Positions 42,274-52,495 are shown, numbered from the stretch's first letter. The stretch is DNA of 64,000 bases from Vibrio taketomensis (GCF_009938165.1 NZ_AP019650.1:434001-498000); one strand, 5' to 3'. Program-made: numbers and translations. The notes: generated from the sequence alone by a model not told the origin.

Positions 42274-44181
42274 TTACGCAGTCGCTGCAACTAAGTGAGC
42301 TTTGCGCATTTTCTTAAGGCTGACGCAAGTTACTGCGGTTACCGCGGCACCTGCTGCCATGCAAATCAGTGCTAGAAGTGGGTAGTTCATCGCGCCAAGT
42401 AGCGCCACAACTGGTCCGCCGTGAGCAACACTGTTAGTGATACCGAATGAGAACGCCATGACAGCAGCAACCATTGAACCAAGAACGTTCGCTGGGATAA
42501 CTGACATTGGATCTTGCGCGGCAAACGGGATAGCACCTTCTGAGATACCGACTAAACCCATTGCGCCTGACGCTTTGCCCGCTTCAATCTCTGATGCTTC
42601 AAAGATATTCAATTTGCGGCCAAGGACAGTGGCAAGAGCCATACCCAGCGGCGCAACCGGAATCGCACACGCCATCGCGCCCATAAATTGAGTTTGGCCG
42701 CTGGCGATCATGCCGACAGAGAATAGGAATGCCACTTTGTTAAATGGGCCACCCATATCAAAACCAGCCATGCCACCTAGTACGATACCAAGTAGCACCA
42801 CGTTGCCTGTGCTCATGCCAGTGAGTAACGCGGTTAGGCTATCCATTAGGCTCGCGATCGGTGCGCCGATAACAAAGATGAATAGACCAGCGATAAATAG
42901 CGAACCAGTAATTGGCGCGATCATGATCGGAACGAGCGGTTGGATAAACTTGTGATAATTGATTGAAGTAATGAATTTAACGAAGTAACCCACCAGTAGG
43001 CCCGCGATGATGGCACCGATAAAGCCAGTACCCGCTTCAGCACCGTAAAACGAGCCGTTGTTCGCAATCCAACCACCAATGAGACCGGGAGCTAGAGCTG
43101 GGCGATCCGCAATTGCGTAAGCAATGTAGCCAGCCAGAATAGGAATCATTAAAGTGAAAGCAACAACACCAACGTTGAGGATTTGGTTCCACATACTGCC
43201 ATCTGGAATGGCCATGCCCGCCTCTGTAGGTTTACCACCAATCGCCAATGCAAGCGCAATGAGCAGACCACCAGTAACAACGAACGGAATCATGTGTGAT
43301 ACACCATTCATCAGGTAGCGGTAGAGATCACCACGAGCCTGAGATGCTTTATCGGCAGCAGATTGCGGTTCCGGTGTGTGTTCCGCATTATAAGTAGGTG
43401 CACTTAACGCTTCGTTAATTAGTGCTTGAGCATTGCGAATAGGGGCTTTTACATTGGTTTTGATTAGGCGTTTACCAGCAAAACGCGCCATATCAACTTG
43501 TTTATCACAAGCAACGACGATTGCATCAGCGCGAGCAATTTCTTCGTCAGTTGGGCTGTTTTTTACCCCAATTGAGCCGTTGGTTTCGACTTTAATTTCG
43601 TAACCTAGCTCAGCCGCTCCTTTTTCTAGCGCTTCAGCGGCTAAATAAGTATGCGCGACACCGGCAGGGCATCCGGTAACACCAATCACAAAACCTTTGT
43701 GAGTTTGAGTGGTGACTTCGCTTTCAATTTGGGGTTGTTTCTCAAGTAGCAACTCTAATGCTTCTTGATTAGATTTCGCCGCAAAAAAGCGCTCAATAAA
43801 GCCATCTTCAATCAGTTTTGAAGAGAGCTCTGCCAGTACTTCGATATGATGGTTATCACCGCCATCTGGAGAGGCGATCATAAAAAAGAGTTTTGATGGA
43901 AGACCGTCTTCGGCGCCGTATTCAACACCAGCTTTGCTCACACCGATAGCGACAGCAGGTTCAATGACCGCACTACTTTTCGCGTGGGGCAGAGCAACGC
44001 CTTCTTCAAAGCCGGTATTACCGAGTTCTTCACGTGCTTTAATGTCAGCAAGAAATTGTTGTTTATCAGAAATACGACCTTGAGCGTACAATACGTCGAT
44101 AAGCTCAAGGAATACCTCTTCTTTTGTCGTCGCTTTAAGATCAAGAGCAATCAAGTCTTGATTAATGAGTTTGGTGATCAT
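42274..44181 (-). CDS. PTS fructose-family permease, EIIA-EIIB-EIIC fusion
   Basis: 635-residue permease. EIIA at residues about 1-145 with the active His in GVALPHAKSSAV; EIIB at about 163-255 with Cys in VTGCPAGVAHTYLAA; EIIC at about 285-635 with VSHMIPFVVTGGLLIALAL, GGMAGFDMGGPFNKVAFL and ISEGAIPFAAQDP. First gene of the manA transcript. ATG 44181 has GGGGTGGAT upstream. Probably takes up mannose or fructose; the manA pairing favours mannose. Divergent from the AraC-type gene. Confidence 0.92.
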   Translation of the reverse strand: MITKLINQDLIALDLKATTKEEVFLELIDVLYAQGRISDKQQFLADIKAREELGNTGFEEGVALPHAKSSAVIEPAVAIGVSKAGVEYGAEDGLPSKLFFMIASPDGGDNHHIEVLAELSSKLIEDGFIERFFAAKSNQEALELLLEKQPQIESEVTTQTHKGFVIGVTGCPAGVAHTYLAAEALEKGAAELGYEIKVETNGSIGVKNSPTDEEIARADAIVVACDKQVDMARFAGKRLIKTNVKAPIRNAQALINEALSAPTYNAEHTPEPQSAADKASQARGDLYRYLMNGVSHMIPFVVTGGLLIALALAIGGKPTEAGMAIPDGSMWNQILNVGVVAFTLMIPILAGYIAYAIADRPALAPGLIGGWIANNGSFYGAEAGTGFIGAIIAGLLVGYFVKFITSINYHKFIQPLVPIMIAPITGSLFIAGLFIFVIGAPIASLMDSLTALLTGMSTGNVVLLGIVLGGMAGFDMGGPFNKVAFLFSVGMIASGQTQFMGAMACAIPVAPLGMALATVLGRKLNIFEASEIEAGKASGAMGLVGISEGAIPFAAQDPMSVIPANVLGSMVAAVMAFSFGITNSVAHGGPVVALLGAMNYPLLALICMAAGAAVTAVTCVSLKKMRKAHLVAATA

Positions 44182-44275
44182 ATCCACCCCTATTGACTTT
44201 ATTGTTATCTATAAAGCCATTCTGCTAGGGATCGATTTTGCGCTGTAGTGAAGAAAAATTGCATTTACTGGATAT

Positions 44276-44309
44276 TTGTATCGCACTCCAGTATGTGTGA
44301 TGGTGATCA
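44276..44309. promoter_or_regulatory. Operator-like motif upstream of the EIIABC-manA operon
   Basis: TTGTAT, 16 bases, TGTGATGGTGATCA, matching the layout at 40860-40893. It lies in the gap shared with the divergent AraC-type gene and contains ACTCCAGT, which recurs at 46587-46594 upstream of the third permease gene. Confidence 0.5.
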
Positions 44310-44537
44310 ATTTTTGTTTTTATCGGGGAGGATATTTTAACTATCAAATTTTCATTATTTTACATGAGTTTATAGGTATTTTTGGAACGGGTAACGATGT
44401 TGTCACTAGAGTTTTGGTGCTTTAGCTGGATTATTGTAACTTTAACTTGAAAGTGTGACTGTGGTCAGTAGCACGAATTCATTGTGCGTAGTATACCTGC
44501 GTTTAATAGAGTAAACAGTATCGAGCAGAGTTCAAAA

Positions 44538-45377
44538 ATGGTCTTTCATGACTTAATTTCTTCAGTGTTGAGTGAGCGTGATTCGAGCCATAATATTTGG
44601 TTTGCGGGTGATTTTCATACGCCGCCAGAGTTTAGCTATCAGGTGAACTTTCCGCGCCTAGAATTGGTGTTAGACGGAGAATACGTGAATGAAATGGAAG
44701 ATCATGAACGTAAAATGAGCCGCATTGTTGCCAAGGCTGGTGATGCCATTTTTGTACCGCCAAACTGTTGGAACAAACCCGATTGGGATACCGATTGTTC
44801 GGTGTTAAGTATGTTATTTGGTCGTCGTCAACTGGGTTTAAGTTTTGTGAGTAAGCGCAAAGGTGAAGCTGGGTTTTACGATATTCAAAAACACAGTATT
44901 CAGACTCGTTCGGGTTTTGCGATTGATAATATTCTGGAAGCGCTAAGTTCACTGGCGCGTGAGAGTCACAAAAAACCGATGGATGACTTATTGCTACAGG
45001 CTTTGCTGCAATACAGTAAAACTATGCTTGAACAGCCAGTCGAGCAATCGCAAAGCCGAGTACAAGATCTCTATCAGGGCATTTGTATCTATATTCAAGA
45101 GAACTTTCATCGTCAGATCACTCGAGACAGTATTGCTGATCGGTTTAGTATTTCATCAAATCACTTGTCGCGCCTATTTCGTCAACAAGGTCATATGACC
45201 TTAGCTGACTATATCACGTGGGTACGTGTCGATCGCGCAAAGTTCATGTTGAAGAAGTACAACTTTAAACTCAATGAAGTGTCGCTACGTTGCGGGTTTA
45301 AGGATGTGAACTATTTTTGCCGCGTGTTTAAAAATCGTACCGGTCGAACCCCAACCGAATATCGAGGTTCGATATAG
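44538..45377 (+). CDS. AraC-family regulator of the PTS cluster
   Basis: About 279 residues. N-terminal cupin-type sensor (about 1-110: QVNFPRLELVLDGEY, DAIFVPPNCWNKPDW), C-terminal pair of helix-turn-helix motifs (ITRDSIADRFSISSNHLSRLF, LNEVSLRCGFKDVNYFCRVFK). Its place among PTS genes on both sides makes it the likely activator. ATG 44538 has a weak GCAGAG site; a GTG at 44484 would add 18 residues and cannot be ruled out. The stop is close to a convergent PTS gene. Confidence 0.88.
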   Translation: MVFHDLISSVLSERDSSHNIWFAGDFHTPPEFSYQVNFPRLELVLDGEYVNEMEDHERKMSRIVAKAGDAIFVPPNCWNKPDWDTDCSVLSMLFGRRQLGLSFVSKRKGEAGFYDIQKHSIQTRSGFAIDNILEALSSLARESHKKPMDDLLLQALLQYSKTMLEQPVEQSQSRVQDLYQGICIYIQENFHRQITRDSIADRFSISSNHLSRLFRQQGHMTLADYITWVRVDRAKFMLKKYNFKLNEVSLRCGFKDVNYFCRVFKNRTGRTPTEYRGSI

Positions 45378-45383
45378 GTTGTG

Positions 45384-46163
45384 TTAGTAAGGCAATAATC
45401 GAGACATTGCATACATCAGTAGCGCTTGTAAGTCGACACTGCGGCGCGTTCTGAGTATGCGTTCAGCCATTTGACCTGTGAGCAAATTCCGGGTCAGATT
45501 TGTTGCTGCCACGATTTGTTCACGAGTTGGGGGTTGTGGCATTACTAACGCAATCGCGACGTTGACGGTGCCCATCTTTGACGCCCAATCAATAGCGATA
45601 TCATTACTAATCACAGCGACTGAAATATCACTGATGTCGGCAAACATCACGTGTGGCAGTGCGATACCCGGTGTGACACAAGTTGGTGAGCGTTCCTCAC
45701 GCTTCACAAAAGCCAAGATAAGTTCGTCAGGATGTGAGGGGTAAATGAGTTGTGCTAACCCTTTTAAGCATTCAAATTTAGTTAAGGGAGTATGCGCTTT
45801 AGCATAATGCCATTTGATTTCACAAGGCGGGCTAATTTGTGGCATACGCTGGGCAAGCTGGCTTGAAAATTGGTAGTTAATTTGATCACCAACGACACTG
45901 AAATGATCGGTCAGCACGTCTTTTAAAACAAAACATGCCAACTCAGCATCAATACCAATCGCGGTGATCTGGCATAAATCACCTTGTTGTAATCCAACGC
46001 GCATCATCGCCGATGATTTGGTCAGGGCGGCAGTACGGTTTTGTGTGATATTGATGATACTTAGAGAGCTACGAAATTTTTTCGCTAAGCGTGATAACGG
46101 CAGCGCCACGTGTGCGCTACTGTTACAATCGTCCACTAAAAAGGTGATTTGATATTCGTTCAT
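45384..46163 (-). CDS. Atypical PTS phosphocarrier: HPr-like plus EIIA-like domains
   Basis: 259 residues. Residues about 15-85 resemble HPr (SSAHVALPLSRLAKKFRSSL, then ISIDAEL-like turn), with His18 near the place of the HPr phospho-His, though the flanking HxxP is one residue longer. Residues about 115-255 are EIIA-like with VTPGIALPHVMF (active His). Not a full DTP/FPr protein. With the EIIB gene next door it may form a phosphate relay. No ribosome site seen before the ATG at 46163. Assignment of the EIIA part is secure, the HPr part tentative. Confidence 0.75.
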   Translation of the reverse strand: MNEYQITFLVDDCNSSAHVALPLSRLAKKFRSSLSIINITQNRTAALTKSSAMMRVGLQQGDLCQITAIGIDAELACFVLKDVLTDHFSVVGDQINYQFSSQLAQRMPQISPPCEIKWHYAKAHTPLTKFECLKGLAQLIYPSHPDELILAFVKREERSPTCVTPGIALPHVMFADISDISVAVISNDIAIDWASKMGTVNVAIALVMPQPPTREQIVAATNLTRNLLTGQMAERILRTRRSVDLQALLMYAMSRLLPY

Positions 46164-46172
46164 GAAAGGGTG

Positions 46173-46472
46173 TTAGCGGCAATGAACAAGAAAGACTTTG
46201 TCGACATTAAGTAAGACATCTTCAATCGAAATTTGCACTTGATCAGTGCCAGCAAAACGACCCGCTTGTTCAATTTCAATATCAGAGACGATCAGGATAC
46301 GGTCTGCTTGGGCAATGTCTTGATGGGTCAGTTGGTTTTCTATTCCCATCGCGCCTTGCGTTTCTACTTTAATTTGCACGTTAAATTTTGCCGCGGCTTT
46401 GACGAGCGCGTCGGCCGCCATATAGGTATGGGCAATGCCTGTAGGGCAGGCGGTCACTGCTACTATTTTCAT
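46173..46472 (-). CDS. PTS fructose-family EIIB protein (stand-alone)
   Basis: 99 residues. Phosphorylated Cys in VTACPTGIAHTYMAAD at residues 5-20. The start ATG 46472 fits the EIIB fold; an upstream frame to 46529 adds a non-conserved stretch. Nine bases upstream of the HPr-EIIA-like gene, same transcript. Would hand phosphate to a permease, perhaps the one encoded divergently at 46758. Confidence 0.9.
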   Translation of the reverse strand: MKIVAVTACPTGIAHTYMAADALVKAAAKFNVQIKVETQGAMGIENQLTHQDIAQADRILIVSDIEIEQAGRFAGTDQVQISIEDVLLNVDKVFLVHCR

Positions 46473-46757
46473 GATTATTCTCAGTGATTGTTCTTGGCTG
46501 GATCCTAGCATAACAGTGCGCGAACGCACGGATTTAAACGCTTGAAAGGTAAGAGCTCTATCACACTTTGTAAGCTGTGTTACATTACTCCAGTTAATGC
46601 TCGTTTCGTACTATATCGTGATGGCAAAGGGTTGGTTAATCTAATTCCCCATGACGAAGAGGCACGGCTTCTCAAGTGTTCCTTTTTAGGTCATCTAAAG
46701 AGGCTGCTGTTTTTGCCCAGTTGATCGAGTACTTGTTGTTTATTAGGTATAAAAATA

Positions 46758-48625
46758 ATGAATATCACCTCCCTAATTGATACCAATACCATCTGCTTAG
46801 ATCTCAAAGCACAAACTAAAGAGCAAGTTTTAGCTGAATTGGTCGACGTGCTGGCTGATGCAGGAAAACTGTTCAACAAGCAGCAGTTTTTACAAGATAT
46901 TTGGAATCGCGAACAAATTGGTAATACGGGCTTTGAAGAAGGCATCGCGATTCCCCATGCCAAAAGCTCGGCGGTAAAACAGCCTGCGGTTGTTATTGGA
47001 ATTAGTCGTCACGGCATCGATTATGGTGCTGAAGATGGCGAGCTTTCTGATGTGTTCTTTATGCTGGCATCGCCAGATGATAATGATCACCATCATATCG
47101 AGGTTCTCGCTCAGCTCTCTTCCAAACTTATTGAAGAGGACTTCGTTCGTCAGCTAAAAGAGGTGACAAGCGCTGAGGATGTCATGGCGTTGTTGCTTGC
47201 CACTGAAAAAGGGCAAAGCGCTGAGGCATCTTTGAGCACCCATTCTGTTGTCATTGAGCCACCAAGCGCCTTGAAAGTACAGCTGGCACGAGCAAAAGAG
47301 CATTTGCTGTTTGGTACTTCCCATATGATTCCATTTATCGTGGCGGGTGGAGTGTTGCTGTCACTGTCAGTGATGATCTCTGGCCATGGAGCGATGCCAA
47401 AAGAAGGCATCTTAGCTGATGTAGCCCAAATGGGATTGGCGGGGCTGACTTTATTTACGGTCGTGCTTGGTGGCTATATCGCTTATTCGATTGCTGATAA
47501 ACCAGGTTTAGCGCCGGGGATGATTGGCTCTTGGGTGGCGGTCAGTCAATACGATACCGGGTTTTTGGGTGCGATTATCGTTGGTTTCGTCGCGGGTTTT
47601 ACCGTTTTTGCGCTGAAAAAAATTCGTTTGCCCGACAGCATGAGTGCGCTCAGTGCCATCTTTATTTATCCGCTGATCGGTACCTTTGTCGCTTGCGGTA
47701 CTGTGATGTGGCTGATCGGTGAGCCGATCGCCGATGCGATGGCGAGTTTAAACCATTGGCTAGCAGGTCTGGCGGGCTCAGGCAAGATCTTGATGGGCAC
47801 TGTACTTGGTGCGATGACTGCGTTTGATATGGGTGGGCCAATTAATAAAGTCGCGACTTTATTTGCACAAACGCAAGTCAACACCCAACCTTGGCTGATG
47901 GGCGGTGTGGGGATAGCGATTTGTACACCGCCTTTAGGAATGGCGCTTGCAACGGTTTTGGCTCCTAAGAAGTTTAAGCAAGATGAACGCGAAGCAGGTA
48001 AAGCGGCCGGTATCATGGGCATGATTGGTATTAGCGAAGGGGCGATTCCGTTTGCGGCTGCCGATCCTGCGCGGGTCATTCCAGCAGTTGTTGCTGGTGG
48101 CATTGTGGGTAACGTCATTGGATTTATGTTCCATGTATTGAATCACGCGCCTTGGGGCGGGTGGATCGTTCTGCCAGTGATTGATGGCAAGCTTGGCTAT
48201 ATTATCGGGACGGCCTTTGGTGCACTGACTACCGCCTTGATTGTGATTGCTCTGAAGAAAACCGTTAGTGAAGAGAGCGATAAGAACTCAACCATTACCC
48301 ATTGCGGCTCAGTAGAAGGAGAGGGTGAAGCTGATGTTCTCGCGGTAACATCTTGTCCTTCAGGCGTAGCGCATACTTTCTTAGCGGCGAAATCATTAGA
48401 AAAAGCGGCTTACAGTTTAGGCATAAAAATTAAAGTCGAGACTCAAGGTGCCAATGGCATTAACAATCGCATTACCGCATTGGATGTACGCCGAGCGAAG
48501 TATGTGATCTTTGCACATGATGTGGCGATCAAAGAGCCGGAGCGATTTAAAATATCAAGATTATTGATGTATGCACTAAAGACGCGATGTTAAGTGCCAG
48601 CACGATTCTACAATCTACTCGTTAA
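46758..48625 (+). CDS. PTS fructose-family permease, EIIA-EIIC-EIIB fusion (frameshift near 3' end)
   Basis: 622 residues when restored. EIIA at about 1-150 (GIAIPHAKSSAV), EIIC at about 175-500 (LLFGTSHMIPFIVAGGVLLSL, AMTAFDMGGPINKVA), EIIB at about 520-622 with VTSCPSGVAHTFLAA. As written it ends at 48593 with MYALKTRC; adding one A at about 48548-48553 restores NIKIIDVCTKDAMLSASTIL and the stop at 48625. Domain order (A-C-B) differs from the A-B-C permease at 42274. Divergent from the EIIB/HPr-EIIA pair. Weak ribosome site. Confidence 0.87.
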
Positions 48626-48692
48626 CCCTAGAAAGTATAATGGCTTATCCCCCTAGGCTATTGTGCTTCTGAAAGCCAACGTATGTTGGGCG

Positions 48693-48723
48693 AAAGCCAG
48701 TTAGTTGAACTAACTGGCTTTTT
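48693..48723 (+). terminator. Terminator of the third PTS permease gene
   Basis: Near-perfect inverted repeat AAAGCCAGTTAGTT / AACTAACTGGCTTT followed by a T tract (CTTTTTCG). Confidence 0.85.
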
Positions 48724-48855
48724 CGCTTTCTGCGCAAAAAACAAACGAACTCAGATGCGAAAAATGAGTTGTAACATTTCATTTTTCGTAAATTTATACT
48801 ATCTAATTGATATATATGAAAATTGTGTGGTTTTGCCTAAATATAAATGTCATAT

Positions 48856-48886
48856 ACGTTTCAATTTACTGAAACGTAACTGTCAC
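48856..48886 (+). promoter_or_regulatory. Pho box and overlapping palindrome upstream of pstS
   Basis: CTGAAAC-GTAA-CTGTCAC at 48869-48886 fits the PhoB pattern of 7-base direct repeats 4 bases apart. It overlaps a palindrome ACGTTTCA / TGAAACGT (48856-48877). Lies about 70 bases before the pstS start. Confidence 0.65.
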
Positions 48887-48953
48887 ATTTCATGCCTAAA
48901 GTAGGCTTCGTTGATGAAACACAACGGCAATAAAGCCATTAAGGAAAAATGTG

Positions 48954-49775
48954 ATGAAAAAGACAGTAATCGGTGCAGTGGCACTACTAGGTACTCTAAC
49001 AGTTACTCCAGCGCTAGCGAAAGAAACGATCTCAGCAGTAGGTTCTAGTAGTGTAACTCCGCTGATGGAAGTTTTCTCTGAAACATACATGAAAACAAAC
49101 CCAGACGTGTTTATTGAAGTACAAGGACCTGGTTCTTCAGCAGGCGTCAAAGCAGCGAAAAACGGCAGTGCAGACTTAGGTATGTCTTCACGTAACTTGA
49201 AAAATTCGGAAAAAGAGCCACAACTGAAAGAGCTAACAGTGGCACTAGACGGTATCGCAATTGTCGTTAACCCAAAAAATGAATTGAATGGCCTAACCGC
49301 AGAACAAGTAACCGCTATCTACAAAGGCGAAGTGACTAACTGGAAAGATGTGGGCGGCGCAGACAAGCCAATCGTAGCAATCACTCGTGATACAGCATCA
49401 GGTACCCGTGGTGCATTTGAAGACATCATGAAGCTAAAGCGTAAGATCGGTGATAAGAAAGTGTCGGCGATTTCTCAACGTGCTCAAGTTGCTAACGGTA
49501 ACGGTGCGCTGAAAACAATGGTGGCATCTAACCCTTACGCAATTGGCTACATCTCATTAGGTACAGTTGATGCTTCAGTGCATGCACTACCAATCGATGG
49601 TATTGCAGCATCAGTAGACAATGTTAAGAACCAATCTTACAAAGTAGCACGTCCATTCCTAGTGCTATACAAAGAAGGTAAGCCTTCAGCAGAAACACAG
49701 AAATTCCTAAACTGGATGGTGGCTGATGAAGCTCAGGCACTAGTAGACCAAAAAGGCTACATCTCAGTTAACTAA
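48954..49775 (+). CDS. pstS: Phosphate ABC transporter, substrate-binding protein
   Basis: Periplasmic phosphate-binding protein of the PstSCAB importer. Signal peptide MKKTVIGAVALLGTLTVTPALA. Mature part with SAVGSSSVTPLMEVFSETY, GPGSSAGVKAAKNGSADLGM and TRDTASGTRGAFED as phosphate-binding loops. 273 residues. ATG 48954 follows AAGGA at 48941-48945; a GTG three bases earlier is less likely. First gene of pstSCAB and controlled by the Pho box. Confidence 0.95.
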   Translation: MKKTVIGAVALLGTLTVTPALAKETISAVGSSSVTPLMEVFSETYMKTNPDVFIEVQGPGSSAGVKAAKNGSADLGMSSRNLKNSEKEPQLKELTVALDGIAIVVNPKNELNGLTAEQVTAIYKGEVTNWKDVGGADKPIVAITRDTASGTRGAFEDIMKLKRKIGDKKVSAISQRAQVANGNGALKTMVASNPYAIGYISLGTVDASVHALPIDGIAASVDNVKNQSYKVARPFLVLYKEGKPSAETQKFLNWMVADEAQALVDQKGYISVN

Positions 49776-49791
49776 TACATTGAATACCCTT

Positions 49792-49818
49792 GCTCAGCCC
49801 GCTTTGGGCTGAGCCTTT
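49792..49818 (+). terminator. Intercistronic hairpin between pstS and pstC
   Basis: 9-bp stem GCTCAGCCC / GGGCTGAGC with a 5-base loop and CTTTTATTT behind it. Likely a partial terminator that makes pstS more abundant than the permease genes. Confidence 0.75.
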
Positions 49819-49868
49819 TATTTCACAGCTGACAATATGTTTTTAGTTAGCTTAGTGAGAACAAAATT

Positions 49869-50804
49869 ATGACCATCGCAACACATAGTGAAAAGCTTAT
49901 GAATACTGAAGCGACTCAAACCGCGGCTAAGCCTGGTCTACGTGCTCAAAAGCGCATAGATTGGAAAGAGCGTATTTTTCATGGCCTATTTCTAACCAGT
50001 GCCGTAATAGGTATCGTCTCTCTAACCGTTATCGCGTACTTTATCGTTAAAGAATCGATTCCCGCGTTTCAAGAAGCAGGTATAACGGGCATCGTATTCG
50101 GCCAAGAATGGTTGCCACCAGCGCTTTATGGTGTCGCGACCATGATCGTCGCTTCATTAGTGTCGACGCTTGGCGCAGTCATTGTTGGTGTGCCTGTTGG
50201 TGTGCTGACTGCCATTTTTATTGCGGAAATCGCTCCTAAACGCGTTGCCGATATCATTCGTCCAGCGGTTGAGTTGCTTGCCGGTATTCCTTCGGTTGTA
50301 TACGGCTTCTTCGGCTTGGTAATTATCGTTCCGTTGATTCAAGACATCTTTAATGTACCGGCGGGTAACACTATTTTGGCGGGTATTATCGTGCTTGGTG
50401 TGATGATTCTTCCAACGGTGATTACTGTTTCAGAAACCTCAATTCGTGCCGTACCTCGTACCTATAAAGAGGGTTCTCTAGCGCTAGGCGCTTCAAAAAT
50501 CTACACCATCTTTAAATTGCTCGTTCCGGCTGCTCGCTCAGGCATTATGACTGGCGTCATCCTTGGTATTGGTCGTGCACTTGGTGAGACCATGGCAATC
50601 ATCATGGTGATGGGTAACGCCCCGGCGATGCCACAAGGCATTCTTGATGCGGCGCGTACACTGACAGCTAACATTGCGATTGAAATGTCATACGCAAGTG
50701 GCGTGCATGCGAACGCTCTATACGCAACCGGCGTAGTACTATTGGCATTTATTATGATGCTTAACGCAGCGCTACTGTACCTAAACCGCCAAAAAGCGAA
50801 ATAA
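49869..50804 (+). CDS. pstC: Phosphate ABC transporter, permease
   Basis: 311-residue permease with six membrane segments. The ABC-permease loop is EGSLALGASKIYTIFKLLVP, the contact site for PstB. Start ATG 49869 gives an about 35-residue N-terminal hydrophilic extension before the first helix. Two bases from the next gene's region; same transcript as pstA. Confidence 0.94.
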   Translation: MTIATHSEKLMNTEATQTAAKPGLRAQKRIDWKERIFHGLFLTSAVIGIVSLTVIAYFIVKESIPAFQEAGITGIVFGQEWLPPALYGVATMIVASLVSTLGAVIVGVPVGVLTAIFIAEIAPKRVADIIRPAVELLAGIPSVVYGFFGLVIIVPLIQDIFNVPAGNTILAGIIVLGVMILPTVITVSETSIRAVPRTYKEGSLALGASKIYTIFKLLVPAARSGIMTGVILGIGRALGETMAIIMVMGNAPAMPQGILDAARTLTANIAIEMSYASGVHANALYATGVVLLAFIMMLNAALLYLNRQKAK

Positions 50805-50815
50805 GAGTGGTGACG

Positions 50816-51682
50816 ATGATGGATTTTGCAAAACTAAAACAATCTCGCCAGAGAAAAGATCTGGTACTTAACGGGTTTATTTGGGCATCAGCGGCATTAA
50901 CGGTCGGATTCCTGTTCTGGATTATTTGGTACATTCTTTCTAACGGTTTGCAGCATGTAGATTGGAACTTTATTACCGATGACTACACGCGCACAGGGGA
51001 TGAGCATGGCATCTTCCCAATGATTGTATCAACGCTTTATATGGTGATTGCATCGATCGCAGTGGCTGCGCCACTGGGCATCATGACGGCAATCTATTTG
51101 ACTGAATATGCGAAAGTGGGTAGCCGCTTAGTCAAAGTGATTCGTTTCTGTACGGAATCGCTAGCGGGTATTCCATCGATTATCTTCGGTCTATTTGGTA
51201 TGACATTCTTTGTCGCAATCTTAGGCTTAGGTTTCTCGATTTTATCAGGTGCATTAACACTAAGTATCCTGATTCTGCCGGTGATTATTCGTACCACAGA
51301 AGAAGCACTAATGGCGGTACCACAAACCTATCGTGAAGGTTCGTACGCTTTAGGCTCTTCAAAAATTTACACCATCTGGCGTTTGATTTTGCCAAGTGCA
51401 ATGCCAGGTATCTTAACTTCGGTCATTCTGAGTATTGGTCGTGTAATTGGTGAATCTGCACCGGTGTTCTTAACCGCAGGTATGGTAGCGCGTATTCCAG
51501 ACTCGCTGCTGGACTCAGGTCGAACACTGACAGTACACCTTTACAAATTGACTACCGAGCTGTTCACCATTGAAGAATGGAACCAAGCATACGGTACAGC
51601 GACAGTGCTAATAGTAGTTGTTCTACTTATCAATATGGTAACCAAACTGATTGCCAAGCGTTTCAATACAGCAACTTACTAA
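50816..51682 (+). CDS. pstA: Phosphate ABC transporter, permease
   Basis: 288-residue permease, six membrane segments, PstB contact loop EGSYALGSSKIYTIWRLILP. ATG 50816 (or 50819) has GAGTGGTGACG upstream; GTG 50807 is an alternative that adds three residues. Follows pstC by 11 bases. Confidence 0.93.
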   Translation: MMDFAKLKQSRQRKDLVLNGFIWASAALTVGFLFWIIWYILSNGLQHVDWNFITDDYTRTGDEHGIFPMIVSTLYMVIASIAVAAPLGIMTAIYLTEYAKVGSRLVKVIRFCTESLAGIPSIIFGLFGMTFFVAILGLGFSILSGALTLSILILPVIIRTTEEALMAVPQTYREGSYALGSSKIYTIWRLILPSAMPGILTSVILSIGRVIGESAPVFLTAGMVARIPDSLLDSGRTLTVHLYKLTTELFTIEEWNQAYGTATVLIVVVLLINMVTKLIAKRFNTATY

Positions 51683-51745
51683 TCGCGTCCAATAAGCGAA
51701 AGCACAGTGCGACAGAACAGACAAAAGAATTAAGAGATAAAAGAC

Positions 51746-52495
51746 ATGAACAAATTTAACATTGAAAACCTAGATCTATTTTACGGTGAAAACCAAGCCC
51801 TTAAGTCAATCAACCTGCCAATTCCACTGCGTCAAGTGACGGCGCTGATTGGTCCATCCGGTTGTGGTAAATCAACACTATTGCGTTGTCTAAACCGCAT
51901 GAACGATTTGATCGAAGGGGTGAAAATCACCGGTAAACTGACCATGGATGATGAAGATATCTATGGCAATATCGATGTGGCTGACTTACGCATTAAAGTG
52001 GGCATGGTATTCCAAAAGCCAAACCCATTCCCGATGAGCATCTACGAAAACGTGGCTTACGGTTTGCGTGCACAAGGTATCAAAGATAAGAAGTACATTG
52101 ATGAGGTGGTTGAGCGTTCACTGCGTGGTGCTGCGCTATGGGATGAAGTAAAAGACCGTCTAAAATCACACGCATTTGGCTTGTCAGGTGGTCAACAGCA
52201 GCGTCTATGTATCGCCCGTACTATTGCGATGGAACCAGATGTAATTCTAATGGATGAACCAACATCAGCACTGGATCCAATTGCGACTCATAAAATTGAA
52301 GAGTTGATGGAAGAGCTTAAGAAAAAGTTCACCATCGTTATCGTTACGCACTCAATGCAGCAAGCGCGTCGTATCTCAGACCGTACCGCTTTCTTCTTAA
52401 TGGGCGAATTGGTTGAACATGATGCAACCGACGTGATTTTTAACTCACCACGTGACGATCGTACTCAAGGTTACGTAAACGGTGACTTTGGTTAA
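51746..52495 (+). CDS. pstB: Phosphate ABC transporter, ATP-binding protein
   Basis: 249-residue ATPase. Walker [10 protein letters not shown] (residues 32-40), signature [13 protein letters not shown], Walker [13 protein letters not shown], and the switch His in VTHSMQQA. Completes pstSCAB; no phoU follows in this window. A weak hairpin ends the operon. Confidence 0.96.
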   Translation: MNKFNIENLDLFYGENQALKSINLPIPLRQVTALIGPSGCGKSTLLRCLNRMNDLIEGVKITGKLTMDDEDIYGNIDVADLRIKVGMVFQKPNPFPMSIYENVAYGLRAQGIKDKKYIDEVVERSLRGAALWDEVKDRLKSHAFGLSGGQQQRLCIARTIAMEPDVILMDEPTSALDPIATHKIEELMEELKKKFTIVIVTHSMQQARRISDRTAFFLMGELVEHDATDVIFNSPRDDRTQGYVNGDFG

